A stretch of DNA of 64,000 nucleotides, taken from NCBI GenBank assembly GCA_002943765.1, contig PQWQ01000015.1:372001-436000 (forward strand), given 5' to 3'. Positions within the stretch are counted from its first letter, which is position 1, and the number at the start of each line of letters is the position of its first letter. This DNA comes from Psoroptes ovis. Lineage: Eukaryota > Arthropoda > Arachnida > Sarcoptiformes > Psoroptidae. The notes under the pieces are model-generated. The model searched no databases and was not told where the DNA came from. It was given only the letters and a program-made list of their open reading frames with translations. Position numbers and translations under genes: made by a program. Shown here one piece after another: positions 33,701-44,408 of this stretch.

Positions 33701-35725
33701 TCGATCTACGACCCGTTTGGGTTTGTTCTGGCATCAACGTTGAAGCTGAAATTATTGATACATGAATGTTGGAATGCTGGCTATGACTGGGATGTACCGT
33801 TAGAGCCTAAATTGATAAAGAGAGCTGAGGTGATAATTAATGATATTCAATTGATTAAAGAATTTGAATTCAACAGAAGAATATTCAAAAGAACAATTGA
33901 AGAATTTGATTTATGGATATTCGTCGACGCCAATCAGTATGCGATCGGGATCGTCTGTTACCTACGTAATGATTCTGAGGCTACGTTGATTTTTGCGAAA
34001 TCAAAAATTATCAAACCTCGTAAAATCGTCAGTGGCGAGCTATTAGCATTGAATTGGGGCGCTAATGTTGGGCACAATTTATGTGAGATATTGAAACCAA
34101 AAAGCGTAATATTATGGTCCGATAGTATGGACAACATCAAACGATTGACTGATGACATAAACAAATATCCATATCCGATAGCGGTACATCTGTATAATAT
34201 CCGATCAAAAATACAAAACATTCGTCATATAATTGGTAAGAAGAATCCGGCTGATGCCTTTACCAGAGGAGTGAACACTGAAGAATTGAGCCATTTACAT
34301 CATTTAGACATTACGAACACACTGGCAAGCGAAACTGTGAATACATTGATTCAAACCAATATGGAAGAAAAAGAATCGATGAATCAAAATTATAACGTCA
34401 ATTTAGACCAAGACCTAAGTTATCACGATTGGATTAATTACATTAGTAGACAAACCAGTGAATGGAAACGATCAATAAACGAAAACGAAGATGAATTAAC
34501 TATTTTAATCAAAATTAATCAACAACAATATATTGACGAATCATTTAAAGTAAATCATCGCATCTTTTATGACGAAAATGGAATAGCTAGGTGTTTGACA
34601 CGATTAGAAGAAGCTGAATTGGAATACGACGAAAAATATCCGATTATATTACCAAATTGTAAATTCACGAAAGCATTTTTGGCTTATCTACATGAAACTG
34701 ACAACCATGGTTCGGTCGAATTTACATTAGCTAATTTAAGAATGACATATTTTATTCCAGGTGCAAGAAGAATGTTGAAGAAAATCAAGAACCAGTGTAT
34801 TAAGTGTAAACAGATGTCATCTAAATCATTAGAAGTTTTCAAAGGTAACCCTCCCAAAGAACGTGTGAATAGAAGTAAACCGTTCGAAAACATTGGTATT
34901 GATTTGTTCGAATTGAAAACAGATCCGAAAACAATCGGTATCATTTTCACTTGTTGTGTCACAAGAGCAGTACATTTTGAAGTGATTGATCGAGCCACCG
35001 CTGAAGAGATTTGTGATGCCTTTAGAATCTTTGCTGCCTTACATCGAAGACCAATGGTGGTATATTCCGATAATGGTCCTAATTTAAAACGATTGGGAAA
35101 TCTATTCGTAGAAGCATTTAACCTTATGAGGGAAAAATTCGATTGGAGATTCATAACGCCGGGAGCGCCCTTCCGCGGAGGGTTTTACGAGGCTCTAATC
35201 AAGACAATGAAACGAGGATTCAGAAGTATTATTTGGCAACGTAAGATCACAGTCAAACAAATAAAAATGGTACTGTACGAAATACAATCGACAATGAATC
35301 GACGACCACTGGTAAATAATGAATCGATTATCTTGACACCCAATCATTTGATTTATGGATACAGCTGTAACGAAACAATGATACCACCACGAAAGGGGAT
35401 CAATGGTAATTTAGTCCGTCATTGGAGGTCAACAGAACGACACATTAATGCTGCATGGAGAACATACAAGAATGTATATTTAAAAGAATTACGAAATTAT
35501 CATCAGAATCACAACAATTATGAAAAATTGAATGTTAACGACAAGGTATTGATTGTAGATGAACATAATCCGAATTATGTGTGGAAGACTGGTACAATCG
35601 TCGAATGTCTGAAAGATCAGTGCGGAACAATACGAACATACAAGGTTAACGTTGATGGCAAAGTTATTGAACGTGCAGCACAGAAGATGGCTCCGTTGGA
35701 ACTCCAAAAGAGAGGGGAGGAATGA
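30719..35725 (+). CDS. Bel/Pao Gag-Pol polyprotein
   Basis: An intact 1668-residue frame that provides everything needed for retrotransposition through virus-like particles. Residues 1-190 hold a charged, coiled-coil-like start. A Gag domain of the DUF1759 type begins near 198. A CCHC knuckle lies at C430, C433, H438, C443, with further Cys/His clusters beside it. The aspartic protease is near 510-600 with D521-E-G where D-S/T-G is usual. Reverse transcriptase covers about 740-1000 with YVDD at 906-909. RNase H has acidic residues at D1070 and D1135 (WSDS). The integrase has an H-x4-H (1325, 1330) and C-x2-C (1360, 1363) zinc module, the D1395, D1451, E1491 triad, and a C-terminal DUF5641-like part. 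The start ATG follows the LTR by 89 bases, with AAATAAATGG context. No stop or frameshift interrupts Gag and Pol, so both must come from one precursor. Codon use is less AT-biased than the flanks. Confidence 0.95.
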   Translation: MARKKRSTEQSVSMEESTRVNELVRKIDMAELNIFRRQIRIDFDDIQALYSEYSECYAEMIEERKDQLAEILMLKKENIDRLFAYTKLIQMIRDGINDIDRNGTDRNKLSEINDAVNEVKIIHRMFPNVNDEQTKLIERFNVIKTYTTYTVTDASFSNHTNLGTSTPNNQQRIDNDDSNMQQPMRWQHRSGGVRVQPKQIQRFSGDPIDYQKFREDIEYYIVDNPEIDGAKHKLKEIQDLLPIKHRYLLNRIDRNNLRMADVLQILDKHYGCKHQIVPALTRKIQNAPFLSFRPQLKDYESLLEVVISVVDTLTMTGLQSEDYHLATLVMTKIDETHHTHIGNDDELNLSHIEEYLRRGLSRKQAITARFASNPYVQRDRNRNINNRPASNVMISTSDNICFFQDGNHSSDKCTLSAESKRRFMLEHRLCFKCGMGGHTSRECDKFFRCKKCNFNHQTHVCFRESSTIPTTTQNPVMTIQASAIDPIEATSSTTLLSTNSKSFHKTLIAEIDGVRIRIVFDEGAGASFISPKLVKKMNLTPYRAEPIFMDTLCKSKPTSTGHYIVKLLLPVWDGKLQELEFRLNDKIDQLHFECMSREQQQILKQESIDHVDEQQPVELLIGLDNINRLQCTEEKRLSEDVIAKRTTLGWVVYGVTSSVNVLLNIHQTPENDAVLDIDVEAEDRKAMEKFLETYCDSDQMKYDDEMKRYYVKLPFIPNVEVETNFETAKRQMYSMVNRMNVQRKQEYQSLIDEMESNLVIERTPMNPLEGYHMPHFVVSRNDKNTTKLRMVFNASSGNKPLNQAIFKGVTSWQIIRSLLFFRLQSIAVISDIKSAFHNIMIQEDHKKFVKFLWLDKDNKLVCYHFNRVPFGLTSSPFILYAVITHHLKKYQSKFPQTVEAIKNGLYVDDLIMSGKDPMTIESLKQQSQQIFNDASMELRKWRTSDEELNTQWNDGLAENKVLGIEWTNDDKMKIVIPEFDERKITKRSLLKYHASIYDPFGFVLASTLKLKLLIHECWNAGYDWDVPLEPKLIKRAEVIINDIQLIKEFEFNRRIFKRTIEEFDLWIFVDANQYAIGIVCYLRNDSEATLIFAKSKIIKPRKIVSGELLALNWGANVGHNLCEILKPKSVILWSDSMDNIKRLTDDINKYPYPIAVHLYNIRSKIQNIRHIIGKKNPADAFTRGVNTEELSHLHHLDITNTLASETVNTLIQTNMEEKESMNQNYNVNLDQDLSYHDWINYISRQTSEWKRSINENEDELTILIKINQQQYIDESFKVNHRIFYDENGIARCLTRLEEAELEYDEKYPIILPNCKFTKAFLAYLHETDNHGSVEFTLANLRMTYFIPGARRMLKKIKNQCIKCKQMSSKSLEVFKGNPPKERVNRSKPFENIGIDLFELKTDPKTIGIIFTCCVTRAVHFEVIDRATAEEICDAFRIFAALHRRPMVVYSDNGPNLKRLGNLFVEAFNLMREKFDWRFITPGAPFRGGFYEALIKTMKRGFRSIIWQRKITVKQIKMVLYEIQSTMNRRPLVNNESIILTPNHLIYGYSCNETMIPPRKGINGNLVRHWRSTERHINAAWRTYKNVYLKELRNYHQNHNNYEKLNVNDKVLIVDEHNPNYVWKTGTIVECLKDQCGTIRTYKVNVDGKVIERAAQKMAPLELQKRGEE
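35706..35722 (+). other. Polypurine tract inside the coding sequence
   Basis: An all-purine run (AAAAGAGAGGGGAGGAA) immediately precedes the 3' LTR and would prime plus-strand DNA synthesis. It also codes the last residues of Gag-Pol (QKRGEE). Confidence 0.85.
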
Positions 35726-36028
35726 TGACAATGATACGAATTTTGAACATTACTTTGCTATTAGACATGAGGTGGCTATCTTTGCATGAAAAAAGTTGTG
35801 ATTGAAAATGTATATAAATTGATGAAGTGATTTTGTCTTGTAGGCATGTTATGATAAGTGTTTTGTAAAAATTGTCAAAGATTTGTTCTCGAGTATTGTT
35901 TGTTTTTTTTTTAATATGAATTGTTTTTAATATTGTGACGAAGTTAATTATCAATTAAATCATTGTAATTTTATCGAATCATATCCTTTTATTTCCAAAA
36001 ATAAATATTTATAAAATAATTTGAAACA
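35723..36028 (+). repeat. 3' LTR (306 bp)
   Basis: Identical to the 5' LTR apart from one missing T. Its first three bases, TGA, are also the stop codon of Gag-Pol. AATAAA at 36000-36005 would direct polyadenylation of the genomic RNA. After the terminal CA the flank begins with the duplicated TTAT. Confidence 0.95.
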
Positions 36029-36241
36029 TTATTATCATTATCAGAGGTATTTTAATCATCATTTACCATCACAAATCATATGCACATCGAAAAAAAAAGT
36101 GTGAAACATTGAAAAATGAATAAATGATTTTTTTTTTTTTTTTTTTTTTGATTTTCAGAAAATTTTTTCAAAAAAGAAAAATCATTAATATTTTTTTTCT
36201 TCACTTTAAAATCTATGATCTGTAATCATTGGTTTTTCTCC

Positions 36242-36334
36242 TTACACTAAGAAACAAATGCGATTTGTTGTTATAATTGCTTTGTTTAATTGAACCTCAA
36301 TTTCCTCAATTGTTACTCGTCGTGCTTCGGACAT
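36242..36334 (-). CDS. Possible first exon beside the retrotransposon
   Basis: A minus-strand ATG at 36332-36334 opens a balanced peptide (begins MSEARRVTIEEIEVQLNK). It ends in a stop within GTGTAAGG, which also supplies a good 5' splice site (TTAGT^GTAAGG, exon end at 36246). If spliced, the next exon would lie at lower coordinates, so the Bel/Pao element (36032 downward) would sit in an intron. I found no convincing second exon. Unknown function and tentative. Confidence 0.25.
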   Translation of the reverse strand: MSEARRVTIEEIEVQLNKAIITTNRICFLV

Positions 36335-37304
36335 CAAAAGAGGAGAGGAAAAAATTTTTGAAAAAATTTTACGAATAATGATGAATAAATAAGGTGTTGG
36401 TGATATGTTATCATATAATCGCACTCATTAACTTGAGATCATCAACTATTTTTTTTCAGTCGAAATAATATAATTTTTCAACATTTCAAATTAATTGAAT
36501 ACATGAATTGTAAAACACATATTGTTCATTGATAGAAATAATTGAAAAGTGAATAGAACAATTTGCTTTGCTCAAAATCACATTCAACTATTGAATGATC
36601 AATGAACCTTGAGGCAGTATTCTTTGTGAAAAGAAAACAAAAAGAAAAAATTGCTCTTGGCGACAAAATTAGCCGAAATTCGTATTAAATTTCAAAAAGT
36701 AAACATTGAAAATGAAATTTTTTTTCTCATCATCATCATTATCGATGAAATCAATTTTCAAACGAAAGTTGTACTTATATTCTGAGAAAAAACAATGGAA
36801 AAATATAAAACAATAGTTACATCGATCTGAAAATTTGATGATAATAATTTTTATTTTTTCGCAAAAAATTTCATGAGGTCAACGGCAAACGAACAACAAA
36901 AAAAAAAGAAAGATCTCAATTCATTTTTAATGCCTTCCTGTTATTGTTTTTTTTTCAAAACTATTTTAAATCATCGAAAAAAGAAAATTTTCCAATTCAT
37001 TTCAATTGAAATGAATGAGAAAAGAAAATATTGTAAGAATAAAATCTTCGATAACATCATGTGAACTCTTCTATTTTTTTTTCTTTATTTTTGAAGGTCA
37101 TTCGCAAAGGTCAAAGGTAAATTTTATTTTTCTTTGAATATTGAAGAAATTCTTGCCATTAATTTGAATGGTTGATTTGTTCTTATAACCATCATCATCA
37201 TCATTATTATCATCATTGTTGTTGTTGTTGTGTGGTTATTTCTCATAAATAATTTTGTAGTATTTTTTTCAACGAAAAAAAAATCGACAATGATGATGCA
37301 CCTT

Positions 37305-37325
37305 GTGTGTGTGTGTGTGTGTGTG
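37305..37325. repeat. GT microsatellite, about 10 units
   Basis: A pure GT array in non-coding DNA. Confidence 0.9.
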
Positions 37326-37757
37326 CATTTGTATGCATTGTCTTTTTCCTATTATTCCTTTCACAGACACACATACACATAAATATATTTTATTTCACAT
37401 TTATTTGTACGGTATTTGATGATGATAATGATAATAAACTAAAAAAAATGATGCGCCTAGCTAACCAAGCACAAAATATTATTATTATTATTATAGCAGA
37501 AATTCATTGAAAATGCAAAAGAATTTCTTATCCTTTTTTTGTGTTTCATTGTTGTTTTATTCAGCTTTTTTTCTCGTTGAAAAAAATCGAGATGACAATG
37601 AAATGAAATGAAAAAAAGAATAATGATGGATGGTGTTTTACAGGTAGAAAAGAACAAATGAACTAAACTAAAAACTAAACTAAACTGAAAGCTAAATATC
37701 ATAAACAACACGAACAACAAGCAGCATACGAACAAACAAACAAACAAAAAAACCTGA

Positions 37758-37877
37758 AAAATTAAACAACAAAAAGAATACTTCGAAAGGTTAAATAATG
37801 GAATGACACCAGCAGCAACTTTGGCAACTGTAGTCAACAACAGCAGCAGCAATAAACCGATGGAAGAAGGAACATAA
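37758..37877 (+). other. Protein-like open patch
   Basis: A plus-strand frame opens after a TGA at 37755-37757 and ends in TAA at 37875-37877. The part from 37803 (MTPAATLATVVNNSSSNKPM) has an Ala/Thr/Pro-rich make-up rare in this window. No good acceptor precedes it. The opposite strand is also open (Leu-rich), so the coding strand is uncertain. Confidence 0.2.
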
Positions 37878-38220
37878 AATTTAAATTAAATGTATTCATT
37901 CATCCATTGGATTGTTGTTTTTTTCATTTCATTGTTTCGTATTCTTGCTTTATTTTTATTTTTTTTATATATCTACAAACAAACAAACAGACAAACATTA
38001 TCCTACCATCACACAAACAATTATCATTATTCATTCATTCAGTGTCGTCTTCGATGATGATGATGATGATGATGATGAGGGTTATGATGATAATGATAAT
38101 AATAATTTCATTTCAATATATTTTCCATTATCTCTACGCTAACTTGTTTTTAACCTTTTAACTTCTTCAACATTCATTCATCTCATATTCATTCCGAAAA
38201 AAAAACCGAAATTCAATTAA

Positions 38221-38308
38221 CTACTGGTGAAAAAAATGAAGAAAAATGATGGATGGAAATTCATAAAAAAAAATTATTCCATTCATTCATTCATTCATTC
38301 ACCAGTAG
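38221..38308. repeat. Inverted repeat around an ATTC array
   Basis: CTACTGGTGAA (38221-38231) is the exact inverse of TTCACCAGTAG (38298-38308). The 66-base interior includes ATTC repeats, and the left arm's following GAAGAAAAATGATGG partly pairs with them. It may be a short MITE-like or hairpin element. No target duplication is visible. Confidence 0.45.
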
Positions 38309-39891
38309 ACATTTTTATTCTAAATAAGACTTTGAAATCTTGAATATACAAACAGACTTTTATCGTCATGATTTTTTTCCTTGGTTTCGTTCAATCATTT
38401 CTTTAAGCAAAAAAAAAAAAAATGAATTTCATCGCTTCTTCTTTTTCATTAATTTGATTGAAAAAAATAAACATTTCATTATATTGAATATCATTCATTT
38501 ATTCTTATGTATTCATGGTGTTATAATTAATTAAATGAAAAATGATTTTTGTATTTTTTTTTTCAATGAGAAAATATTAAATATTTTTTCGTTGTTCATT
38601 TATTCATTCATTTATTTTAAACATGATGGATCAATCAATTAATACACCAATCAATCGATCAATCAGTGATCCGATCAAATCTAACAACAACAACAATAAT
38701 GATTAATTAGAATTTATTGTTTTTCTTGATTACACAAACACACACATAGACACATACACAGACAAAAGAAAACATGAGTTTAATTCGAGCGTAAAGCCAA
38801 GTACTTGGAATTTTCGTTCTCTTGGCACCTGAAAAAAAAAATCGTACAAGTCGAAGAAATTTTTGTTTTACCAGATAAAACACAAAAAAATTGTGTGTTT
38901 GTGGCATTTACTTGTAATTACTGGCAAATTTTTTTTCTTCTGATTATTCAATCAAGTCGATTGTTTCAAATTCTTTTGCTTCAATTTTTTTTTCGTTTGA
39001 TTGGAAAATGATTTTCATTTTCTAACCATCATTGTGATCATTCACCTGTTGCAATTTCTTCATTTATTTGTATATGTTGTGGTATGTGTGTGTGTTGTCT
39101 GATAAAAAATAGAATAAAAATGAATGAAAAAAAAAGTCAAACTCACCTGTTGCACATGATTTTTATTATTGCTGTTGATTATTTATTTGTTTGCTGTTGT
39201 TATTATTATTATTATTATTATAAATGTTGTTTATTTGATCATTTAAAATATTCGTATATTTATAAATTTATTGCTGAAAATATTTATAATAATAACAATG
39301 ATGATGAATGGTAATAATAATAATATTTTTAAAAGGTAAATAATGAAATGAAATGAAATGAACACACATACACACAAACAACAGATCATTTATTTCATTT
39401 TATTTATATTTTTACATTTATTCGTATTTTTTTTTCGTATTCATTCATTCATTTTGGTCAAAAAAAAAGTCAGTCGATCAATGTCCAAACAATTATGGCA
39501 TTTTTTTCACTGCTGTTGTTATTGTTGTTGTTTGGTTTTGTTTTTGTTTCATTCATTTGTTTGTAATAATAAATTGCCCATTTTGTTATTAGTTGTTGTT
39601 GTTGCTGTTGCTGTGCTGTCGTTTACCGCTATTTTTGGTCAATCCTAGTGTATAACAAACAAACAAACAAACAAAAGAAAAGAATGAAAATTTAGCAAAA
39701 AAAATGATATAAAAATAAAACATAAATAAATGGGAAAAAAATAACAATAAAATTTTTGATATTTGAAATAAATAAAACAAAAAAAAACAAATAAAAATGA
39801 CCATATTTGATTTTATATAATACTAAAAGATTAAAAATCGATAAAAATTAAACTAAAACAATCAAATCACTGAATTAAAAATCAAACATTT

Positions 39892-39920
39892 TTCTTCTTC
39901 TTCTTCTTCTTCTTCTTCTT
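39892..39920. repeat. CTT microsatellite
   Basis: A homopurine-homopyrimidine CTT array of about nine to ten units, a sequence type able to form triplex DNA. Confidence 0.9.
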
Positions 39921-40632
39921 CATTCTTTTCCGATCCATAAATGGTTGACATTTTGAATCGGAAAATAAATGAAAAAATTGGAAATAAAAGCAAATGAAAG
40001 CAATAAAAATAATCGAACAATTTTTTATTGCTAAGAATCAAAACATTAATTCCATTGTTTTTATTTTTGTTTTAATTTTTGATTTTTCCTCTTTCGTGAA
40101 AAGATCAACGAATTTTTAATTAAAAAAAATCATCAAACAAACAAGCAAGCAAAAATAAAACAATCAAAATTGATTTCCAATTTAATTTGATTCAAAAAAA
40201 AAAAAAAAAATAAAATAAAATAATGATAATAGATGTTTGATATCATCATGAAGGAAAGCAAAGATTTAAAAAAGGAAAAAATTCTAATCATTTTTCTCAA
40301 ATGATCAGATCAGATTTTGATTTTTGTTTCTTCTTTTTTTTCTTTTCTATTTATCGATCAATGATGATCAATCATTGATTTATGATGTGATAAGGATTTA
40401 TTTTGTTTTTTTTTATTTTCATTGGTACTCTTGAAGTTTTCCAATAATTTTTCCCCCTGTTCAACACAAAACAATCATTTAAAAAGAAAAAAAAATTCAA
40501 GGAATCATTTATTATTATTATTATTACAATGACTTGTGAATAAATAAAAAAAATGAATTTGATTTTTCTTTTTTTTTCAATAAAAAAAAAAGAAAAATTT
40601 GCATTGTTCATTTGTGCAAATGAATTCACCAT

Positions 40633-40669
40633 ACATCATTTAGTAATGTTTAATGATACTAAATGATGT
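40633..40669. other. Perfect 13-bp-stem hairpin
   Basis: ACATCATTTAGTA (40633-40645) and TACTAAATGATGT (40657-40669) pair perfectly around an 11-base loop. The stem is not a simple repeat. It could be a hairpin RNA, a small MITE core or a terminator-like structure. No neighbouring gene explains it. Confidence 0.5.
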
Positions 40670-41846
40670 TTTCTCTTTTCTACTAACTTTTCTTTTGATT
40701 TGAAATTGAAAATTCAAGAAAGTAAAATTATTATTTTTTTCTTCTTCTTCATCATTGAAAATGTATAGAAGAATATTGTCATCATTAAGATAACAAAACA
40801 AAAGAAATGTAGAGAAAAAAAACCATTAATATGGTAGACAAATGATCATTTTGAACATTCATATAAAATCCTATCATTGATAATTGTCATTAATACATGG
40901 TTAATACATTTTGTTGATAATGAACTATCTATGACTACGGAGGCACAGTGAAAAAAAATTTCAATGAAAAAATCGGACATTTTCAATCATTATTCGAGAT
41001 GGTTATGATCATAAAAAATCGACAATCATCAATCGCAAACAAATGATTTATCGAGCACGATGTCCTTTTTTTTCTCGAGTCTCCAATTTCATTCAAAATC
41101 ATTACAAAGTATGAAAAAAAATCGATGACAATTTATGGATGATTATTTGAAATTGAAAAGAAAAAATCGACCGAATGTTGTCGATTTTCTATGCTCATAG
41201 CGAAAGTGAATCGAAACAATAATCTAAACATTTAAAAAAATGATTGGGATGTTTATTTTGAAAGCAAATGAAAATTTTATCATTTACAATTATTATAAAA
41301 TGGCAGGATGTCCATCATAAATCATTATCTATATTTGTTTTAAATGTTTGAGTATGAGAAAATAAAAATCCAGTTTATTTAAATCGATGAAAAAAAATGA
41401 ATTTTTTTTCCAAAATTTTACACTTTTAGATCATATTGTTCATTATTATTATTGTTGATATTGTGTAATCATTCATGGAAAAGTCATGGAAATATTGTTT
41501 TCAAACATCATCGATTATTAATAATAATGGAAAATGTATCCGTTGGGTTAGTTTTTTCACGCTCATTTTCATTTGTCCACTCCACTTCATTTTTATTTAC
41601 ATTTTTTTTTCGCATGTAACTTGGTTATTTATCTTTCCAAAAACGATGAAAACAATGACAACTGTGAAAATGAAATTCAAATCAAACTTCCATTTGTTGA
41701 ACAAATATAATTGAATAAAAAAATCAACACACACATTGAACATTGTCAAAATAGGACTTTTTAGCATCCTTTGTACACTTGTTATTCAAACATAATCTAC
41801 AGTTTTTTGTGTCAAAACTTCCTCGAAATGTATGAATATTTGAATT

Positions 41847-42062
41847 ATGGTGATTTATGGACAAGAGAATCATGAAAATGAATTCATGCACGTGCTAAAT
41901 AACATTCTGCAGACACGATCTGAATCACGATTTTTGAACATAATCAGACAAAACATAAATCATGGTGAGGATGAAAATTTATCAAAAATTAAGAAATTTA
42001 AATATGAAAATAATGATAATAATAATAATAATGAAAATAATATGTTGTCAAAGATCATGTAA
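41847..42062 (+). CDS. Possible 71-codon ORF
   Basis: ATG at 41847 to TAA at 42060-42062. The first two thirds (containing ENHENEFMHVLNNILQTRSE) have balanced composition and varied codons; the end is Asn-rich. An in-frame TGA lies just upstream, so the ORF starts at this ATG unless spliced. An internal CTGCAG and a later ATG^GTGAGG could be splice sites. A hydrophobic frame at 41475-41714 lies 130 bases upstream on the same strand and might belong to the same gene, but I could not join them in frame. Unknown function. Confidence 0.25.
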   Translation: MVIYGQENHENEFMHVLNNILQTRSESRFLNIIRQNINHGEDENLSKIKKFKYENNDNNNNNENNMLSKIM

Positions 42063-44239
42063 ATGCAATAATAATAATTATGGAATAATCAACAGTTAAA
42101 ATTTGTACAATTTTATATCAGTATTTTAATGATTTATAATTTATATTATCATTTCAAAAAAAAAAATGATAAATTCTGAAATTTATTATTTTTCTTCTGA
42201 AAAATAAATGATAATAAAAAAAATTTAGAACAATAAATGTCAGAATGATTATATAATAACAATAATCATTATGAGAAAAGTATTACTCTTTGAACACAAC
42301 ATAATGATGAAATAAAATGCGTACATTTGCTCATTATTATTATTATTATTATTACTTTTCCAAATAAAACTAATAAATCTTGATGATGATTAGATAATAA
42401 TGATTTTACAAAACAAATTGACTGTAAAATAAGTAATCAAAATACTGTAAAAGAACTCATTTTTTTTCTGATTATTATTAACAACGAAGATAATATAATG
42501 TTGACATGTAATATATAATTGACAATTGATAATAATGACATTAATTGTATGCGAATGTATGATCATCACTGAAAATGATTATAAAAGCATCAATTTACAG
42601 GTGTTGATTGTCATAAAACAAAGAGTTTATGAATCAAAAAAAAAAAAAAAATATGACATTTATATTGATTGTAATGACAATTAAACTAATGGATATATTC
42701 GGTGCAATACGAAATACAATGCAAAATGAGTAATAATTAGATTATAGATTTTTATTTTGAGGTTAATTTTTCGATTTGAGAAAATCGAAAATGAGAACAC
42801 GGAGCGAAATGAAAATTGAAGAAAACAAAAATAATCGATTAAAAATTTCCAAGGAAAAAATTTGTTGTGGAAAAAAAAGAAAATATTTCATTTCATTTTG
42901 ATATGAAAGAAAAAAATTGATTTTCAATATTAGATAACATTTGAAATCAGATAATTATATTGCTTTGAATCATTATTTCATTTAAAATAAAATGAAAAAT
43001 CATTCATTTTATGCAATTTCATTTCAATTTGGTATCGATTATTTTCCAAGGGTTTTTTCTTCAAATTTCATATCATGTGATAAAATTTGAAAATTTTTGT
43101 ACACAAAAAAAAAATCAATTGAATTTTCTTAGGAAAATTTCAGGCCAATTTTTTTTCTTGAATTTGGTTGAAAAAAAACAAAATTCATTCATTCCGATAT
43201 ATTTTCACAATTATTATTATCATTATTATAATGAACGATCACAGTAAAAACTTATTGATATTTTTTTTTCGTCTTTTTCTTCTTCACCATTCAATTAATG
43301 TTTAGGTTCATAGTCAACCTCTTTTTTTTCGTCCAAAAATATATATTTCTTTCATTTCTTTCACTCAATATCATATCATTTTATTTGTTCGCAACAACAA
43401 CGACAGCAAAACACAATCTAATGACAATGCTACATTTTGATAATAATAATATATTCGATATAATTATATCATTGATTCATTGAACTAAACGGGGAAAAAA
43501 TGATGAAAATAAGAAAAAAAAATAATGAAAATAATAATAATGATGATAATCGAAAAAAACTTGGAGCACATACCGGTTATTTGCGAATGTAATATACGAT
43601 ATCAAATATCGAATAACAACAATGTGTTCTATGTGTTTATTTATTCATTTTTTTCTTTATTTCTGCACACAAAAACACATATAAAATTCAAAATGATTAC
43701 AACTGCAAACACACACAATGAATACAACACACTAGCAACAGGTAAATATCATGAATATGACAATAACAATAATATTAATAATAATAATAATAATAGATGA
43801 ACTACAAGAGCAACAATGAAAATAAAATTATCTTCATCATCATTATCATCATCTTTTTAAACATCAACTTGGATGAATTAAAAAAAAAATTTCTTTAAGA
43901 AACGATTCACTTGGATAATAAATATTTATTTTGAATAGAATTTCAATGAATGCATTGAAAATAAATCTTACAATAATAGCAGCAACAACAACAACAACAA
44001 TGATAACAACAAAAGTAAATGATAAAATTGAAATTTTTCAAAAATTTTTCGATCTGGACTTTCCTTTTTTTTATCCTTTTCAAAAGAAAGAAAAAATTCC
44101 AATCATTTAAGATAATAATCTTCACATTTAACAATTACAAAGAAAAAAAAATCAATAAATACACTGAAAATGAATGATTGAATGAATGAATGAATAAATA
44201 AATTGATGTTTATCTATTTTTGGATTCAATTTATTTTTT

Positions 44240-44408
44240 CCATTTTATATTAAGATTAATTTTTGGAACAATGATACATTTATATATGGTGATAATAGAG
44301 CTGAAAATTTGCTCCATATTGGACAGTGGCGAAACAATGAAAAATGAAAAAAAAATGGTAGTCAATGAAGAGAGAGAGGATTTAGAACTTCCGTATAATT
44401 TTCAATGA
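44240..44408 (+). other. Protein-like patch open in two frames
   Basis: After a pyrimidine-rich run ending ATATTAAG (about 44253), one frame gives a balanced peptide (NFWNNDTFIYGDNRAENLLH) up to a stop near 44345. A second frame remains open to 44408 (ends EEREDLELPYNFQ). Either could be an exon and neither has decisive support. No family recognised. Confidence 0.2.

Larger units (their letters stand above)
30319..36032 (+). mobile_element. Complete Bel/Pao LTR retrotransposon with target duplication
   Basis: The element runs 30323-36028 (5706 bp), flanked by a matching TTAT on each side (30319-30322 and 36029-36032). It has two LTRs beginning TG and ending CA, a primer-binding region, one Gag-Pol frame and a polypurine tract. 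The domain order Gag, CCHC knuckle, protease, reverse transcriptase, RNase H, integrase is that of Bel/Pao. No envelope frame is present; the Gag-Pol stop lies on the 3' LTR. The LTRs differ by one T in a T run, so insertion is recent. A 4-bp duplication is within the 4-6-bp range for LTR elements, although 5 bp is commoner in this group. Confidence 0.95.

Noticed and set aside
34684..35154. 156-codon minus-strand frame
   Set aside because: Lies entirely antisense to the integrase region of the Bel/Pao frame, which has catalytic residues in the right order.
35664..35954. 96-codon minus-strand frame across the 3' LTR junction
   Set aside because: Made of antisense LTR and polypurine sequence, with no domain.
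37457..37852. 131-codon Leu/Phe-rich minus-strand frame resembling a membrane protein
   Set aside because: Hydrophobic runs arise from T-rich DNA and CAG/CAA repeats; the end is poly-Asn from an ATT array, and there is no conserved motif.
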